Source of the DNA: JANQPX01 sp965204405
Lineage (GTDB): Bacteria; Pseudomonadota; Alphaproteobacteria; Geminicoccales; Geminicoccaceae
Assembly (NCBI GenBank): GCA_965204405.1
Contig: CBDBEN010000005.1
Location: forward strand, 248,001-312,000
Length of the DNA: 64,000 nt
Reading direction: 5' to 3'
Positions 25,730-33,126 of the stretch are shown in pieces. The notes beneath the pieces are model-generated. The model ran no database searches and was not told the origin of the DNA. It worked only from the letters and a program-made list of their open reading frames with translations. The position numbers were made by a program, and so were the translations under genes. The stretch's first letter is position 1, and every line of letters begins with the position of its first letter.

Positions 25730-26515
25730 ATGAGATCCATGCTCCGCCAGCTCGCTATCCTGATCCGCCTCAACCTCAAGGCCGGCTTCGCCCTGCCAAA
25801 GACGGCATTGACGGCAGCAGGCTTCATGTTCGCCAACAACCTCATCTTCTTCATCGTCTGGGTCGTGTTCTTCAGCCATTTTTCCAGCATACGCGGCTGG
25901 CAACAGGCGGATGTAGCGCTGCTGATCGGGATCGTCGCTTGGGCCGTCGGTTCGTCACTGTTCCTCGCAGGCGGCATGCGGGACATCGCCCGCGCCATCG
26001 TCGACGGCAATCTGGATGTCCATCTCGGCCGGCCGACGCACCCTTTGCCGAGCCTGATCTTCAGCCGCTCCATTCCGGCCGGGCTTGGCGACATGGCAAC
26101 CGCCTTGCTCTTCTGGTTCACGATCGGCGAGCGGAGCCTGACCGACCTACCATCGCTCCTGCTCGTCGGAACAACCGCTGCCTTCGTGTTCGTCGCCACC
26201 AACACGATCGTCCAGTCGGCGGCGTTCTGGATTCCCGGCATGGTTCAGCTGGCAGAGGAAGTCCTGAGCCTGATGATCCTGGTCAGCGCCTATCCACAGC
26301 ACACCTTCGGCTTCGCCCTGAAGCTCGTGCTCTACACAGTCTTCCCCACGGCCTTCATCGGCCTCCTGCCTGTGGAGGCCATTCGCGATGGCTCGCTTCT
26401 CAAGGCACTTGGTGTCTTGGCAGCAGCGGCCGTCTACGCATCCCTCGCGGTATTGGTGTTCAATCACGGCCTCCGCCGCTACACGTCAGGCAATCGGATC
26501 GTAGAGCTACGTTAG
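25730..26515 (+). CDS. ABC-2 type exporter permease 2
   Basis: A 261-residue membrane protein of the COG3694-like group with six helices (LIFFIVWVVFFSHFSSIRGW; ALLIGIVAWAVGSSLFLAGG). The motif VDGNLDVHLGRPTHPL between helices is typical of this permease type. It is separated from permease 1 by 105 bp, longer than usual inside such operons, but the direction and pairing leave little doubt that it is the third component. Confidence 0.83.
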   Translation: MRSMLRQLAILIRLNLKAGFALPKTALTAAGFMFANNLIFFIVWVVFFSHFSSIRGWQQADVALLIGIVAWAVGSSLFLAGGMRDIARAIVDGNLDVHLGRPTHPLPSLIFSRSIPAGLGDMATALLFWFTIGERSLTDLPSLLLVGTTAAFVFVATNTIVQSAAFWIPGMVQLAEEVLSLMILVSAYPQHTFGFALKLVLYTVFPTAFIGLLPVEAIRDGSLLKALGVLAAAAVYASLAVLVFNHGLRRYTSGNRIVELR

Positions 26516-26590
26516 CATTTTCGCTTCGCACCGAGGTCAGCAGAGCGCTGGGAGCGCAGCAGGTCGAATCAGGGCCCGCTTCGGTGAGCG

Positions 26591-27310
26591 TCAGAGCGTC
26601 AATTCGCTGAATGGGCATACATCATCTTCGAACGGAACATGGCGACGGCGAAAGCTGGTGCCTTCGACCGACTCTGGCTTGCTGATCCGGTCCATCCGAA
26701 AGTGTCGAAAATCGTCGCGTGTTGGGTCCCAGGCTACGAGATACCATAATGGCTGTAGGATCAGCATGGCTTGCGGTTCGACGTCGCGTTGGGTTTTGCG
26801 TCCCTTTGCATCACGATAGTCGAAGCGAAGGAACTGCCTTTGCAGGAAGCAGAACTCAAAAATGGGCAAAAGCTCAGGATCCATTTTGCCCACGTTCGAC
26901 AGGTCCTGCAGCGGTGAAAGCTGACCGATATGCAGGCAACCAAGGAAGGTGCGCAGGTCTTTCACTTTATCAGATGGCAGTGCTTTTTCGATCTTTGCTA
27001 GCCCGGTGTCAGCAAGGTCAGAGAACGGCAAGTTTCCCGCCGCGCGCATGGCCGCAACGCTAATTAACAACGCGAATACCTCTGGTACCGAGAGTCGCGC
27101 GGTGGTTTGCATCGATTGCGGATCAAGCTGCAGGCCGCCGCCGCGTCCCACGTCAGAGTGAATAACAAAGCCCTCATCCCTAAGGGCGCTGATGTCGCGC
27201 AGCACCGTGCGGCGCGAGGCGCCCACTTCTTCTGCAAGGTCATCAACGGTAGCGGTGCCGTTGCGGCGAAGGCAGCGGACGATGGCATCATGTCTGAGTC
27301 GAATGCTCAT
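26591..27310 (-). CDS. HTH-WYL domain transcriptional regulator
   Basis: A 239-residue regulator. The N-terminal DeoR-like HTH is RHDAIVRCLRRNGTATVDDL with EVGASRRTVLRDISALRDEG, and the C-terminal half is a WYL domain with FDYRDAKGRKTQRDVEPQA and ILQPLWYLVAWDPTRDDFRH. It is divergent from a RidA gene with a perfect dyad between the start codons, and so probably regulates that gene and itself. Ligand unknown. Confidence 0.88.
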   Translation of the reverse strand: MSIRLRHDAIVRCLRRNGTATVDDLAEEVGASRRTVLRDISALRDEGFVIHSDVGRGGGLQLDPQSMQTTARLSVPEVFALLISVAAMRAAGNLPFSDLADTGLAKIEKALPSDKVKDLRTFLGCLHIGQLSPLQDLSNVGKMDPELLPIFEFCFLQRQFLRFDYRDAKGRKTQRDVEPQAMLILQPLWYLVAWDPTRDDFRHFRMDRISKPESVEGTSFRRRHVPFEDDVCPFSELTL

Positions 27311-27331
27311 ATAGCAACTCTAGCATAAATG

Positions 27332-27348
27332 GTGACATATTTTGTCAC
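27332..27348. promoter_or_regulatory. Inverted repeat between WYL regulator and RidA genes
   Basis: GTGACA (27332-27337) and TGTCAC (27343-27348) form a perfect six-base dyad around five AT bases. It lies 22 bp from the regulator start and about 50 bp before the RidA start, as expected of an operator for the divergent pair. Confidence 0.55.
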
Positions 27349-27398
27349 TATTTTGGCTTAGACCGGTTTCAGCAACACGAAACAAGGAGGGTCAAACG

Positions 27399-27794
27399 AT
27401 GGAACGTACTGCTGTGAACCCATGGGACTGGTCTTTGAAGCTGGGCTACAATCAGGCTGAAGTGATCGAAGGCGCTACTCGTCAGGTCATCTGCGCCGGA
27501 CAAACCGCGGTAGATGCGGAAGGCAATCCCCAGCACCCCGGTGACATGCGCGCCCAGATCAGTCTGGCGCTGGATAACCTTGAGGCGGTGTTGGCGAGGG
27601 CTGGCATGAATCTGAGCCATGTTACACGTCTTGGCATCTATGCGACGGATGTGGACGAAGCGCTAAAGAACTTTGATCTGATGGGCATGCGCTTTGGCCC
27701 ACATCAGAGCGCACCGCCGATGACGCTGCTTGGTGTGACCCGTCTGGCCATCCCCGGTCTGCTGTTTGAAATTGAAGCAACTGCAGCGGCCTAA
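27399..27794 (+). CDS. RidA-family protein, copy 2
   Basis: A 131-residue RidA-like protein. Family parts are RQVICAGQTAVDAEGNPQHP, LDNLEAVLARAGMNLSHVTR and the end VTRLAIPGLLFEIEATA, where R replaces or supplies the substrate-binding arginine position. It starts at ATG 27399 behind a strong AAGGAGG site. Members of this kind hydrolyse reactive enamines or act on carbamates and related compounds; substrate unknown. The divergent WYL regulator is its likely controller. Confidence 0.85.
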   Translation: MERTAVNPWDWSLKLGYNQAEVIEGATRQVICAGQTAVDAEGNPQHPGDMRAQISLALDNLEAVLARAGMNLSHVTRLGIYATDVDEALKNFDLMGMRFGPHQSAPPMTLLGVTRLAIPGLLFEIEATAAA

Positions 27795-27807
27795 AAAATA
27801 CTCCAGA

Positions 27808-27840
27808 GCGGTCATTCGGAACGTTCAGTCCGATGACCGC
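27808..27840. terminator. Hairpin terminator between convergent RidA and clpP genes
   Basis: GCGGTCATTCGG (27808-27819) can pair with CCGATGACCGC (27830-27840), leaving one bulged T and a ten-base loop. A short T-rich tail follows on the plus strand and a T-run appears some bases further on the minus strand. It sits where the two convergent transcripts end and may serve both. Confidence 0.55.
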
Positions 27841-27863
27841 TTTGTCCACCTCTTGCACATCAA

Positions 27864-28478
27864 TTATTTTTTTTCGGATGGCAGGTCCTTCTTTCCGAGG
27901 ATGGTATCGATCAAACCCCAGGTCAGCGCTTCCTCGGCTGTCATGAAGCAGTCTCGGTCCAGTGTTGCCTCGACCTCGGCATAGCTGTGTCCGCAATGCT
28001 CGGCATAGAGCCGGTTAAGGCGCTGCTTGGTCTTTTGCGTCTCCTCGGCCTGGATGAGGATGTCGGAGGCCTGTCCCTGGAAGCCACCGAGCGGCTGATG
28101 CACGTGCAGGCTCGCATTCGGCAAGGCAGCGCGCTCGCCCGGCTCGCCCGCCATCAGCAGCAAGGAGCCCATGGAACGTGCCGTGCCCATGCACAAGGTG
28201 TGCACCGGCGCTCGGACATGCTGCATCGTGTCATACATGGCGAGACCGCTGGTCACGACGCCGCCGGGCGAGTTGATGTAGAGGTGGATCGGCTTTTTCG
28301 GGTTCTCGGCTTCGAGAAAGAGCATCTGCGCGCAGACCAGCGCCGAGACAGCGTCGTTGACCTCCCCATTTAGAAAGATGATCCGTTCACGCAAAAGGCG
28401 CGAATAGATGTCGAACGACCGTTCTCCCAGATTGGATTGCTCGACGACCATCGGGACGAGTTGCATCGCTTCGCGCAT
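27864..28478 (-). CDS. clpP: ATP-dependent Clp protease proteolytic subunit paralogue
   Basis: A 204-residue ClpP. The catalytic triad is complete: S102 in GTARSMGSLL, H127 in LHVHQPLGG and D176 in LDRDCFMT. The motif around the nucleophile differs from the usual GQAASMG. The gene stands alone, away from tig or clpX, so it is probably one of several clpP copies, as is common in rhizobia. It would assemble with ClpX or ClpA in the cytoplasm, or as a mixed barrel with other ClpP proteins. Confidence 0.9.
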   Translation of the reverse strand: MREAMQLVPMVVEQSNLGERSFDIYSRLLRERIIFLNGEVNDAVSALVCAQMLFLEAENPKKPIHLYINSPGGVVTSGLAMYDTMQHVRAPVHTLCMGTARSMGSLLLMAGEPGERAALPNASLHVHQPLGGFQGQASDILIQAEETQKTKQRLNRLYAEHCGHSYAEVEATLDRDCFMTAEEALTWGLIDTILGKKDLPSEKK

Positions 28479-28523
28479 CGGCGAACTCCATGTCTTCCAG
28501 ATGTTGCAGGGAGAGCTTTGGTC

Positions 28524-28883
28524 TCAGGCGGCGCGCATGAGACAAGTCCCGTTGTCGTTGGCGGCTTGTCCGAAGGCGGACTGCGCACGTGCGTCGGTCA
28601 GCCGATGCACGATCCTGAGCAGCGTGCCGTCATCAGCCCCAGGCCCGATCTGAAACGTCACCACGCTTTCGAAAAAGGGCGGCTCGTCATCCACCATTCG
28701 ATAAGAGACCTCGCGCTCCGGCACCGACGAAATCGGATCGGGATCGGCGAGCGCGCCATCCGGCAGCCATTCCTGCCTGAATTCCGATATGCGGATGGCC
28801 CGCCAGACCCTCTTCGGCGGCGCGTCGAGCTCATACTCGAACACCAGGTCATCCTTCCGGTCTTCGCCGTCCACATCGTTCAT
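28524..28883 (-). CDS. SRPBCC (AHSA1-like) domain protein
   Basis: A 119-residue protein with the SRPBCC/AHSA1 start: DDLVFEYELDAPPKRVWRAIRISEFRQEWLP, split over residues 11-41, where helix-grip proteins bind hydrophobic ligands. The gene overlaps the end of the ArsR regulator gene by four bases (ATGA), so the two are co-translated. ArsR-SRPBCC pairs are widespread; the function is usually unknown. Confidence 0.82.
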   Translation of the reverse strand: MNDVDGEDRKDDLVFEYELDAPPKRVWRAIRISEFRQEWLPDGALADPDPISSVPEREVSYRMVDDEPPFFESVVTFQIGPGADDGTLLRIVHRLTDARAQSAFGQAANDNGTCLMRAA

Positions 28884-29194
28884 TGGTCCATGTCCTTCAG
28901 CAAGCTCTTCAGATCATCGACACGCGCCGGCCAATAGGCACGGTATTTTGCAAGCCAGCGGGCGATATGCATCAGCCCTTCCGGATCGACCTCGTAATTG
29001 ACAAAGCGCCCCTGGCGCTGCTCACGCACCAACCCCGCTGCACGCAGCACCGAGAGATGCTGGGACATGGCCGGCTGGCTGATCGTCATCCCCTCGCGCA
29101 ACGCGCTGGCGTTCATGCCGCCGGCTGCCAGCTTTTCGAAGACGGCGCGCCGGGTCGGATCGGCCAGCGCCTTGAAGATGGTGTTCTCGATCAT
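28880..29194 (-). CDS. ArsR-family transcriptional regulator
   Basis: A 104-residue winged-helix regulator. The HTH reads FKALADPTRRAVFEKLAAGG and TISQPAMSQHLSVLRAAGLV, followed by the wing REQRQGRFVNYEVDPEGL. No cysteine pair of a metal site is visible, so it is likely not a classical metal sensor. ATG 29194 lies inside a 36-bp perfect palindrome and there is no obvious ribosome site, which suggests a leaderless or self-regulated message. The SRPBCC gene follows with a four-base overlap. Confidence 0.87.
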   Translation of the reverse strand: MIENTIFKALADPTRRAVFEKLAAGGMNASALREGMTISQPAMSQHLSVLRAAGLVREQRQGRFVNYEVDPEGLMHIARWLAKYRAYWPARVDDLKSLLKDMDQ

Positions 29195-29229
29195 GCACAA
29201 CAGATAAGCACATGCTTATCTGTTGTGCA
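29194..29229. promoter_or_regulatory. 36-bp perfect palindrome overlapping the ArsR start codon
   Basis: Left arm 29194-29210 and right arm 29213-29229 are 17-base perfect inverted repeats around the two bases CA. The palindrome contains AGATAAGCA..TGCTTATCT and includes the first base of the regulator's start codon. Its position and symmetry fit an autoregulatory ArsR operator. Confidence 0.7.
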
Positions 29230-29630
29230 AGCTTCGCGATGATTGCCAGGCTGCACGAATGCGCTCTGGCCGAACCTTGACCATACGGGCATCAGCGCGT
29301 CTATACGCCACCGTGTTGATCGCGTACGTGCTCGGATCGGCCTATCTTGCTCAACGACAGCTCGTGCATGGTCGCGAAACCATCGATGAGCTGTCGAACG
29401 TTCGCCTCTGCCGTACCGGGGCACAGCTCATCGCCGGCTGCCTCTGGCGGCAATCATCTCGATGTGAAGCTGCCAGATAGATTTATTATCAGATTACAGG
29501 GGCGCCGATATGATTGGGTTGTGTGTCTGTTAATGAATCGTCTGCATGACATTGTGCCACTTCAATCTTTCATCGTCTCCATTAAGATCGGTCTTTTGGG
29601 GTCGATCACGCCTCACAAAGAGGGGCTCGT
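29230..29630. other. Intergenic stretch between ArsR and cycloisomerase genes
   Basis: No gene that I can support. A plus frame at 29223-29480 has one hydrophobic run but no ribosome site or family resemblance. The AT-rich part at 29480-29630 follows the end of the minus-strand sugar operon. Confidence 0.45.
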
Positions 29631-30800
29631 CTATAGGTCGACCGCATATCGCTTGATAAGCTCCCGATTGGGTTCCACCCCGAGACCTGGCCCCGACGGT
29701 ACATTGGCGCGGCCGTCGTTTTCGGCGACCTGGGCTTGGATGTTCAGGGGCTCATTCAGAAGTTCATCCCGGAATTTGTTGTCGGTGGTATCGAACTCCA
29801 GCATCGGCTCCCAAGGATGGAGCCCGCCCGGGATCGGCGGCATGGCGGCGAGGAGATGGAGGTTGGTGGCGACTGCGATGGCCGAGCCCCAAACGTGGTT
29901 GACGACAGGTGTGAAGTGGGCGTGGCAAAGCGCGAGCACGCGCAGATATTCGCTAATGCCGCCGAGCGCGCAGACTTCGGGCTGGGCGATATCGAGGCCG
30001 CGGCACTCCAAAAGAGCGCGCCAGCCCCAGCGATTGTACTCGGCCTCGCCACCTGAGATGTTGACGTCGAGGCCTTCGCGCAGTTCGCGGTAGCCGTCGA
30101 GATCTTCCGGCGCCACCGGTTCCTCGAACCAATAGGCTCCAAGCTCGCCGAGGGCGCGGCCAACATAGAAGGCGTCTTTTGTGGTGTAGGCATGGTTGGC
30201 ATCGGCCATGAACCAGAAGTCATCACCGACGCCGCGACGCACGGCTTCGGCAAGCTTCACGTCCTCTTTGGGACCGATGCCGATCTTCATCTTGGTGGCT
30301 TTGAAACCCATGCCCTTGATCGCCGCCGCTTCGTCTCGGAACCTATCAGCCATGGAAGCGGTCGTTTCCCGTTTCAGCATCATGCCGTAACCGTAAACCG
30401 GTACGGAGGTGCGGTGCGCCCCGCCGATCAACTGATGGATCGGCAGGTTAGCGACCTTGCCGGCGATGTCCCAAAGCGCGATGTCGACGCCCGATAGCGC
30501 TTGCAGCGGCATACCCTTCTGGCCGTGATCGCGCATCAGGTTGTAGACCTTGTGCCAGATCACATCCCGGTTCAGCGGGTGGTCACCGACCACCAGGGGT
30601 TGGATGACTTTTTCGACAATGGCTTTGTTGGCAACCGCGATATTGCCGGGGCCGAAACACTCGCCCCAGCCGGTGATGCCCTCATCGGTCTCGACCTCGA
30701 CCAGATGCGCTGTACGCCTGGCGTAATATTGCTGCGAGTAGCCAAGTTCTTCCGGCAGGTCATACTGCAGGACGTGGCTGGTTATTTTTGTAATTTTCAT
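29631..30800 (-). CDS. Enolase-superfamily (mandelate racemase/muconate lactonizing) cycloisomerase or dehydratase
   Basis: A 389-residue enzyme with the full MR-type active site: K170-M-K172, D200 in MADANHAY, E226/E227 in WFEEPVAPED, E252 in GGEAEYN and H302 in VVNHVWGS. Sequence along its length resembles galactarolactone cycloisomerase of Agrobacterium, including ALSGVDIALWDIAGK and the end GPGLGVEPNRELIKRY. It should abstract the alpha proton of a sugar acid or lactone. ATG 30800 begins MKITKITSH; a longer frame to 30926 is upstream sequence. It is last in the minus-strand operon that starts with the GntR gene at 36990. Confidence 0.87.
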   Translation of the reverse strand: MKITKITSHVLQYDLPEELGYSQQYYARRTAHLVEVETDEGITGWGECFGPGNIAVANKAIVEKVIQPLVVGDHPLNRDVIWHKVYNLMRDHGQKGMPLQALSGVDIALWDIAGKVANLPIHQLIGGAHRTSVPVYGYGMMLKRETTASMADRFRDEAAAIKGMGFKATKMKIGIGPKEDVKLAEAVRRGVGDDFWFMADANHAYTTKDAFYVGRALGELGAYWFEEPVAPEDLDGYRELREGLDVNISGGEAEYNRWGWRALLECRGLDIAQPEVCALGGISEYLRVLALCHAHFTPVVNHVWGSAIAVATNLHLLAAMPPIPGGLHPWEPMLEFDTTDNKFRDELLNEPLNIQAQVAENDGRANVPSGPGLGVEPNRELIKRYAVDL

Positions 30801-30825
30801 GGGCCAGTTTTCATAAAGATGAGCC

Positions 30826-31017
30826 TCAGGCCGCCATGGCGCGGGTGATTCTTTTGATCGCGAGATAGCCGTGCAAAGCGAGGTGGGAGCAGTCATGGTC
30901 GATGCCGGACTGACCGATACCGCCATGCGGAAGATCGATATCGTGTTTCACGCCGTTGATCTGCACCTCGCCATCCACCAGACTTCCACCCAGATACATT
31001 TTTTTCGAGCGAGCCAT
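30826..31017 (-). pseudogene. C-terminal remnant of an aldehyde dehydrogenase
   Basis: The 63-residue frame reads MYLGGSLVDGEVQINGVKHD, then IDLPHGGIGQSGIDHDCSHLAL and GYLAIKRITRAMA. This matches the last part of NAD-dependent aldehyde dehydrogenases (the DLPFGGVGxSGxGxxHG motif), but the Rossmann, catalytic cysteine and most of the protein are absent. It lies exactly between the GMC and cycloisomerase genes, so an ALDH gene was probably once part of the operon. Translation of the short piece remains possible. Confidence 0.65.
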
Positions 31018-31027
31018 TCCGTTCCCA

Positions 31028-32647
31028 TCAATCAAAGAGATTGGCAATATTGTTCTTGATGCGATCACCGATATACAGTGCTAGCGCCTGGATGGTGGAG
31101 GTCGGGTTAACCGCAGCCGATGTAACAAAAATACTGCCGTCGACGATGAAGAGGTTCTTGACGTCGTGGGCGCGGCCCCAGGCGTTGACGACGGAGCGTT
31201 CGGGATCGTTGCCCATGCGGCAGGTGCCCATCTGGTGCCAGCCGGCGCGCCACCAGACTTTGTCAGCGCCTTTGCCCAAGATCTGCTTTGCCCCCGCTGC
31301 AAGCAGTGCTTGCTCGGCCCGGTCCTCGCCGTGGGCGATCATTCTCCAGGTGTTTTCGCTGACCTTGTAGGTGATCTTGGGTGCGGGGATGCCGTCGCTG
31401 TCGGTGAGGTCGGGGTCGAGGGTGACGCTGTTGGTTTCTTCGGGCAGGTCTTCGGTGACCACCGTGAGGCCGGCGCAATAGGGATAGATGTCGTCGATAA
31501 CCCGTCGATGTTCGGCACCCCACGCTATGGGATCGTCGGCGACGTAGCCACCGAGCGCGTAGGTCATCGGCGTGGTGAACCGGCCGCTGTAAAGGCCATA
31601 GCCGCGGACAAAGTCCCGATCCGGGTCGGACTCGTAGAATTCCTGGCAAAGGATCGAGCAGGCGAGTGGACCCTTGAACCCCTCCATGCGTTCCTCGAAC
31701 ACGCCGGTAACACCGGTAAGCGGGTGGAACATCAGGTTCTTGCCGACCTGGCCGGAACGATTGGCGAGGCCATCGGGGAATGTTTTTGATTTGGAATTGA
31801 GCAGGAGGCGCGGCGTCCCGACGCCGTTGCAGGCAAGGATAACGATCTCGGCCCGCTGCTCATGAACCTGACCGTCGGTGCCGTGGTAGAGGACGCCGCT
31901 TGCAAGGCCGGTCTCTTCATTGACGAGGATTTTCGGCACGCGGCAGCCGGTGCGGAGCTCGACGCCGGTGTTTTCCAGCATCGGCCAGTAAGTAAAATTG
32001 GTGCCGCCCTTGGCGCCGGCGGCGCAGCCGAGGTCGCAGGTGCCGGCGTTCACGCATTTGGCTCGGCCGTCCTGATCCCGGCTCAGGATCGCGACATCCG
32101 ATGGCCACCAGTGCCAGCCGAGTTCATTGAAACCCTTGGCAAGCGTCTTGCCGAGCTTGCCGATGGGAATGGGCGGCAAAGGAGGCTCGTAAGGTGGATA
32201 GGAGGGATTGCCTTTGAGCCCCGAGACACCGGTGTTGCGGTCGTTCATGTTGTAAAAGGGCTCTAACGTCGCGTAGTCGATCGGCCAGTCCTCGGCGACG
32301 CCGTCCAGGGTGCGGGCGCGGAAGTCCGAGGGGTGAAAGCGCGGCCAGTGACCGAGAAAGTTGATGGTCGAGCCGCCGACCGCGTTGAAGTTGACCGGGG
32401 ATATTTCCGAATCCTCGACATTGATCGGGTAGTCCTGGGGTAATTGCCGAACATTGGGATCGCAACTGAAGTCGCCGTAGCGGGCGAGCTCGTAGTCCTC
32501 CCGCCGGCTCGGAAAATTCTTGTCATGCAGGTGCGGTCCCTGTTCCAGGCAGAGGATGCGCATCCGGGTCTCGACCAGAGACCAGGCGATCGCTGCGCCC
32601 GAAGCGCCAGCGCCGATGATCAGGACATCGACGGGTTCATTGGTCAT
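31028..32647 (-). CDS. GMC-family FAD-dependent oxidoreductase (sugar/glycoside dehydrogenase large subunit type)
   Basis: A 539-residue flavoprotein. The FAD motif is VLIIGAGASGAAIAW (about residues 9-23); further GMC parts are FNAVGGSTINFLGHWPRFHP and the C-terminal HQMGTCRMG and NPTSTIQALALYIGDRI. It belongs to the branch of gluconate/glucose/glycoside dehydrogenase large subunits that pair with a subunit-3 protein, encoded just upstream (14 bp apart). It has no signal peptide and starts directly at the Rossmann fold. It would oxidise a sugar hydroxyl. The electron acceptor is unclear since no cytochrome gene is present. Confidence 0.9.
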   Translation of the reverse strand: MTNEPVDVLIIGAGASGAAIAWSLVETRMRILCLEQGPHLHDKNFPSRREDYELARYGDFSCDPNVRQLPQDYPINVEDSEISPVNFNAVGGSTINFLGHWPRFHPSDFRARTLDGVAEDWPIDYATLEPFYNMNDRNTGVSGLKGNPSYPPYEPPLPPIPIGKLGKTLAKGFNELGWHWWPSDVAILSRDQDGRAKCVNAGTCDLGCAAGAKGGTNFTYWPMLENTGVELRTGCRVPKILVNEETGLASGVLYHGTDGQVHEQRAEIVILACNGVGTPRLLLNSKSKTFPDGLANRSGQVGKNLMFHPLTGVTGVFEERMEGFKGPLACSILCQEFYESDPDRDFVRGYGLYSGRFTTPMTYALGGYVADDPIAWGAEHRRVIDDIYPYCAGLTVVTEDLPEETNSVTLDPDLTDSDGIPAPKITYKVSENTWRMIAHGEDRAEQALLAAGAKQILGKGADKVWWRAGWHQMGTCRMGNDPERSVVNAWGRAHDVKNLFIVDGSIFVTSAAVNPTSTIQALALYIGDRIKNNIANLFD

Positions 32648-32660
32648 AGCGTAGCTCCCC

Positions 32661-33116
32661 TCAGACCGCCCGATAGCAGGGGCCGCGCTGCGAGACCGGA
32701 GTGGTCAGCGCCCGGATCTCATCAAGATCCTGCTCCGGCACGTCATAGCCATCGGGGTGAACCGGCTTCGGCGACAGGCCGAGAAGGCCGCGAATGTCGC
32801 CACGGCTGTAATAGCCCATATAGGTCTGGCGGATCAGGGCTGCGAAGAAGTCTGGTGTGTCCTGCTCCAGTTGCTTGACCACATCAGCATCGAGGTGGAT
32901 TCCGTCATCATCGACCAGCGCGGCCATCCTTGCCAGCCCGTCGGCGAACAGGCAGCCGAGTTCGGGATCGTCGGTGATACGCCCGCTGATGAAATCCGCA
33001 ACACCCAGCGCTCCCGCAGCAGGGATATTCCGCTCGGGATTGGCGGGAATGATCTGATCCAGGAGGGCTTCGAGCAGGCTCCGCTCGCTGTCATTCCAAA
33101 GATCCGAGTTGTTCAT
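32661..33116 (-). CDS. Gluconate 2-dehydrogenase subunit 3-family protein
   Basis: A 151-residue helper subunit. The family pattern is LLEALLDQIIPANPERNIPAAGALGVADFI split over residues 14-44, with a later ALIRQTYMGYYS. In known complexes this subunit carries the Tat signal that exports the GMC subunit; here the protein begins MNNSDLWNDSERSLLEAL with no RR motif or hydrophobic segment, so the complex may stay in the cytoplasm. It lies between the permease and GMC genes with gaps of about ten bases. Confidence 0.85.
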   Translation of the reverse strand: MNNSDLWNDSERSLLEALLDQIIPANPERNIPAAGALGVADFISGRITDDPELGCLFADGLARMAALVDDDGIHLDADVVKQLEQDTPDFFAALIRQTYMGYYSRGDIRGLLGLSPKPVHPDGYDVPEQDLDEIRALTTPVSQRGPCYRAV

Positions 33117-33126
33117 GCCATAACCC

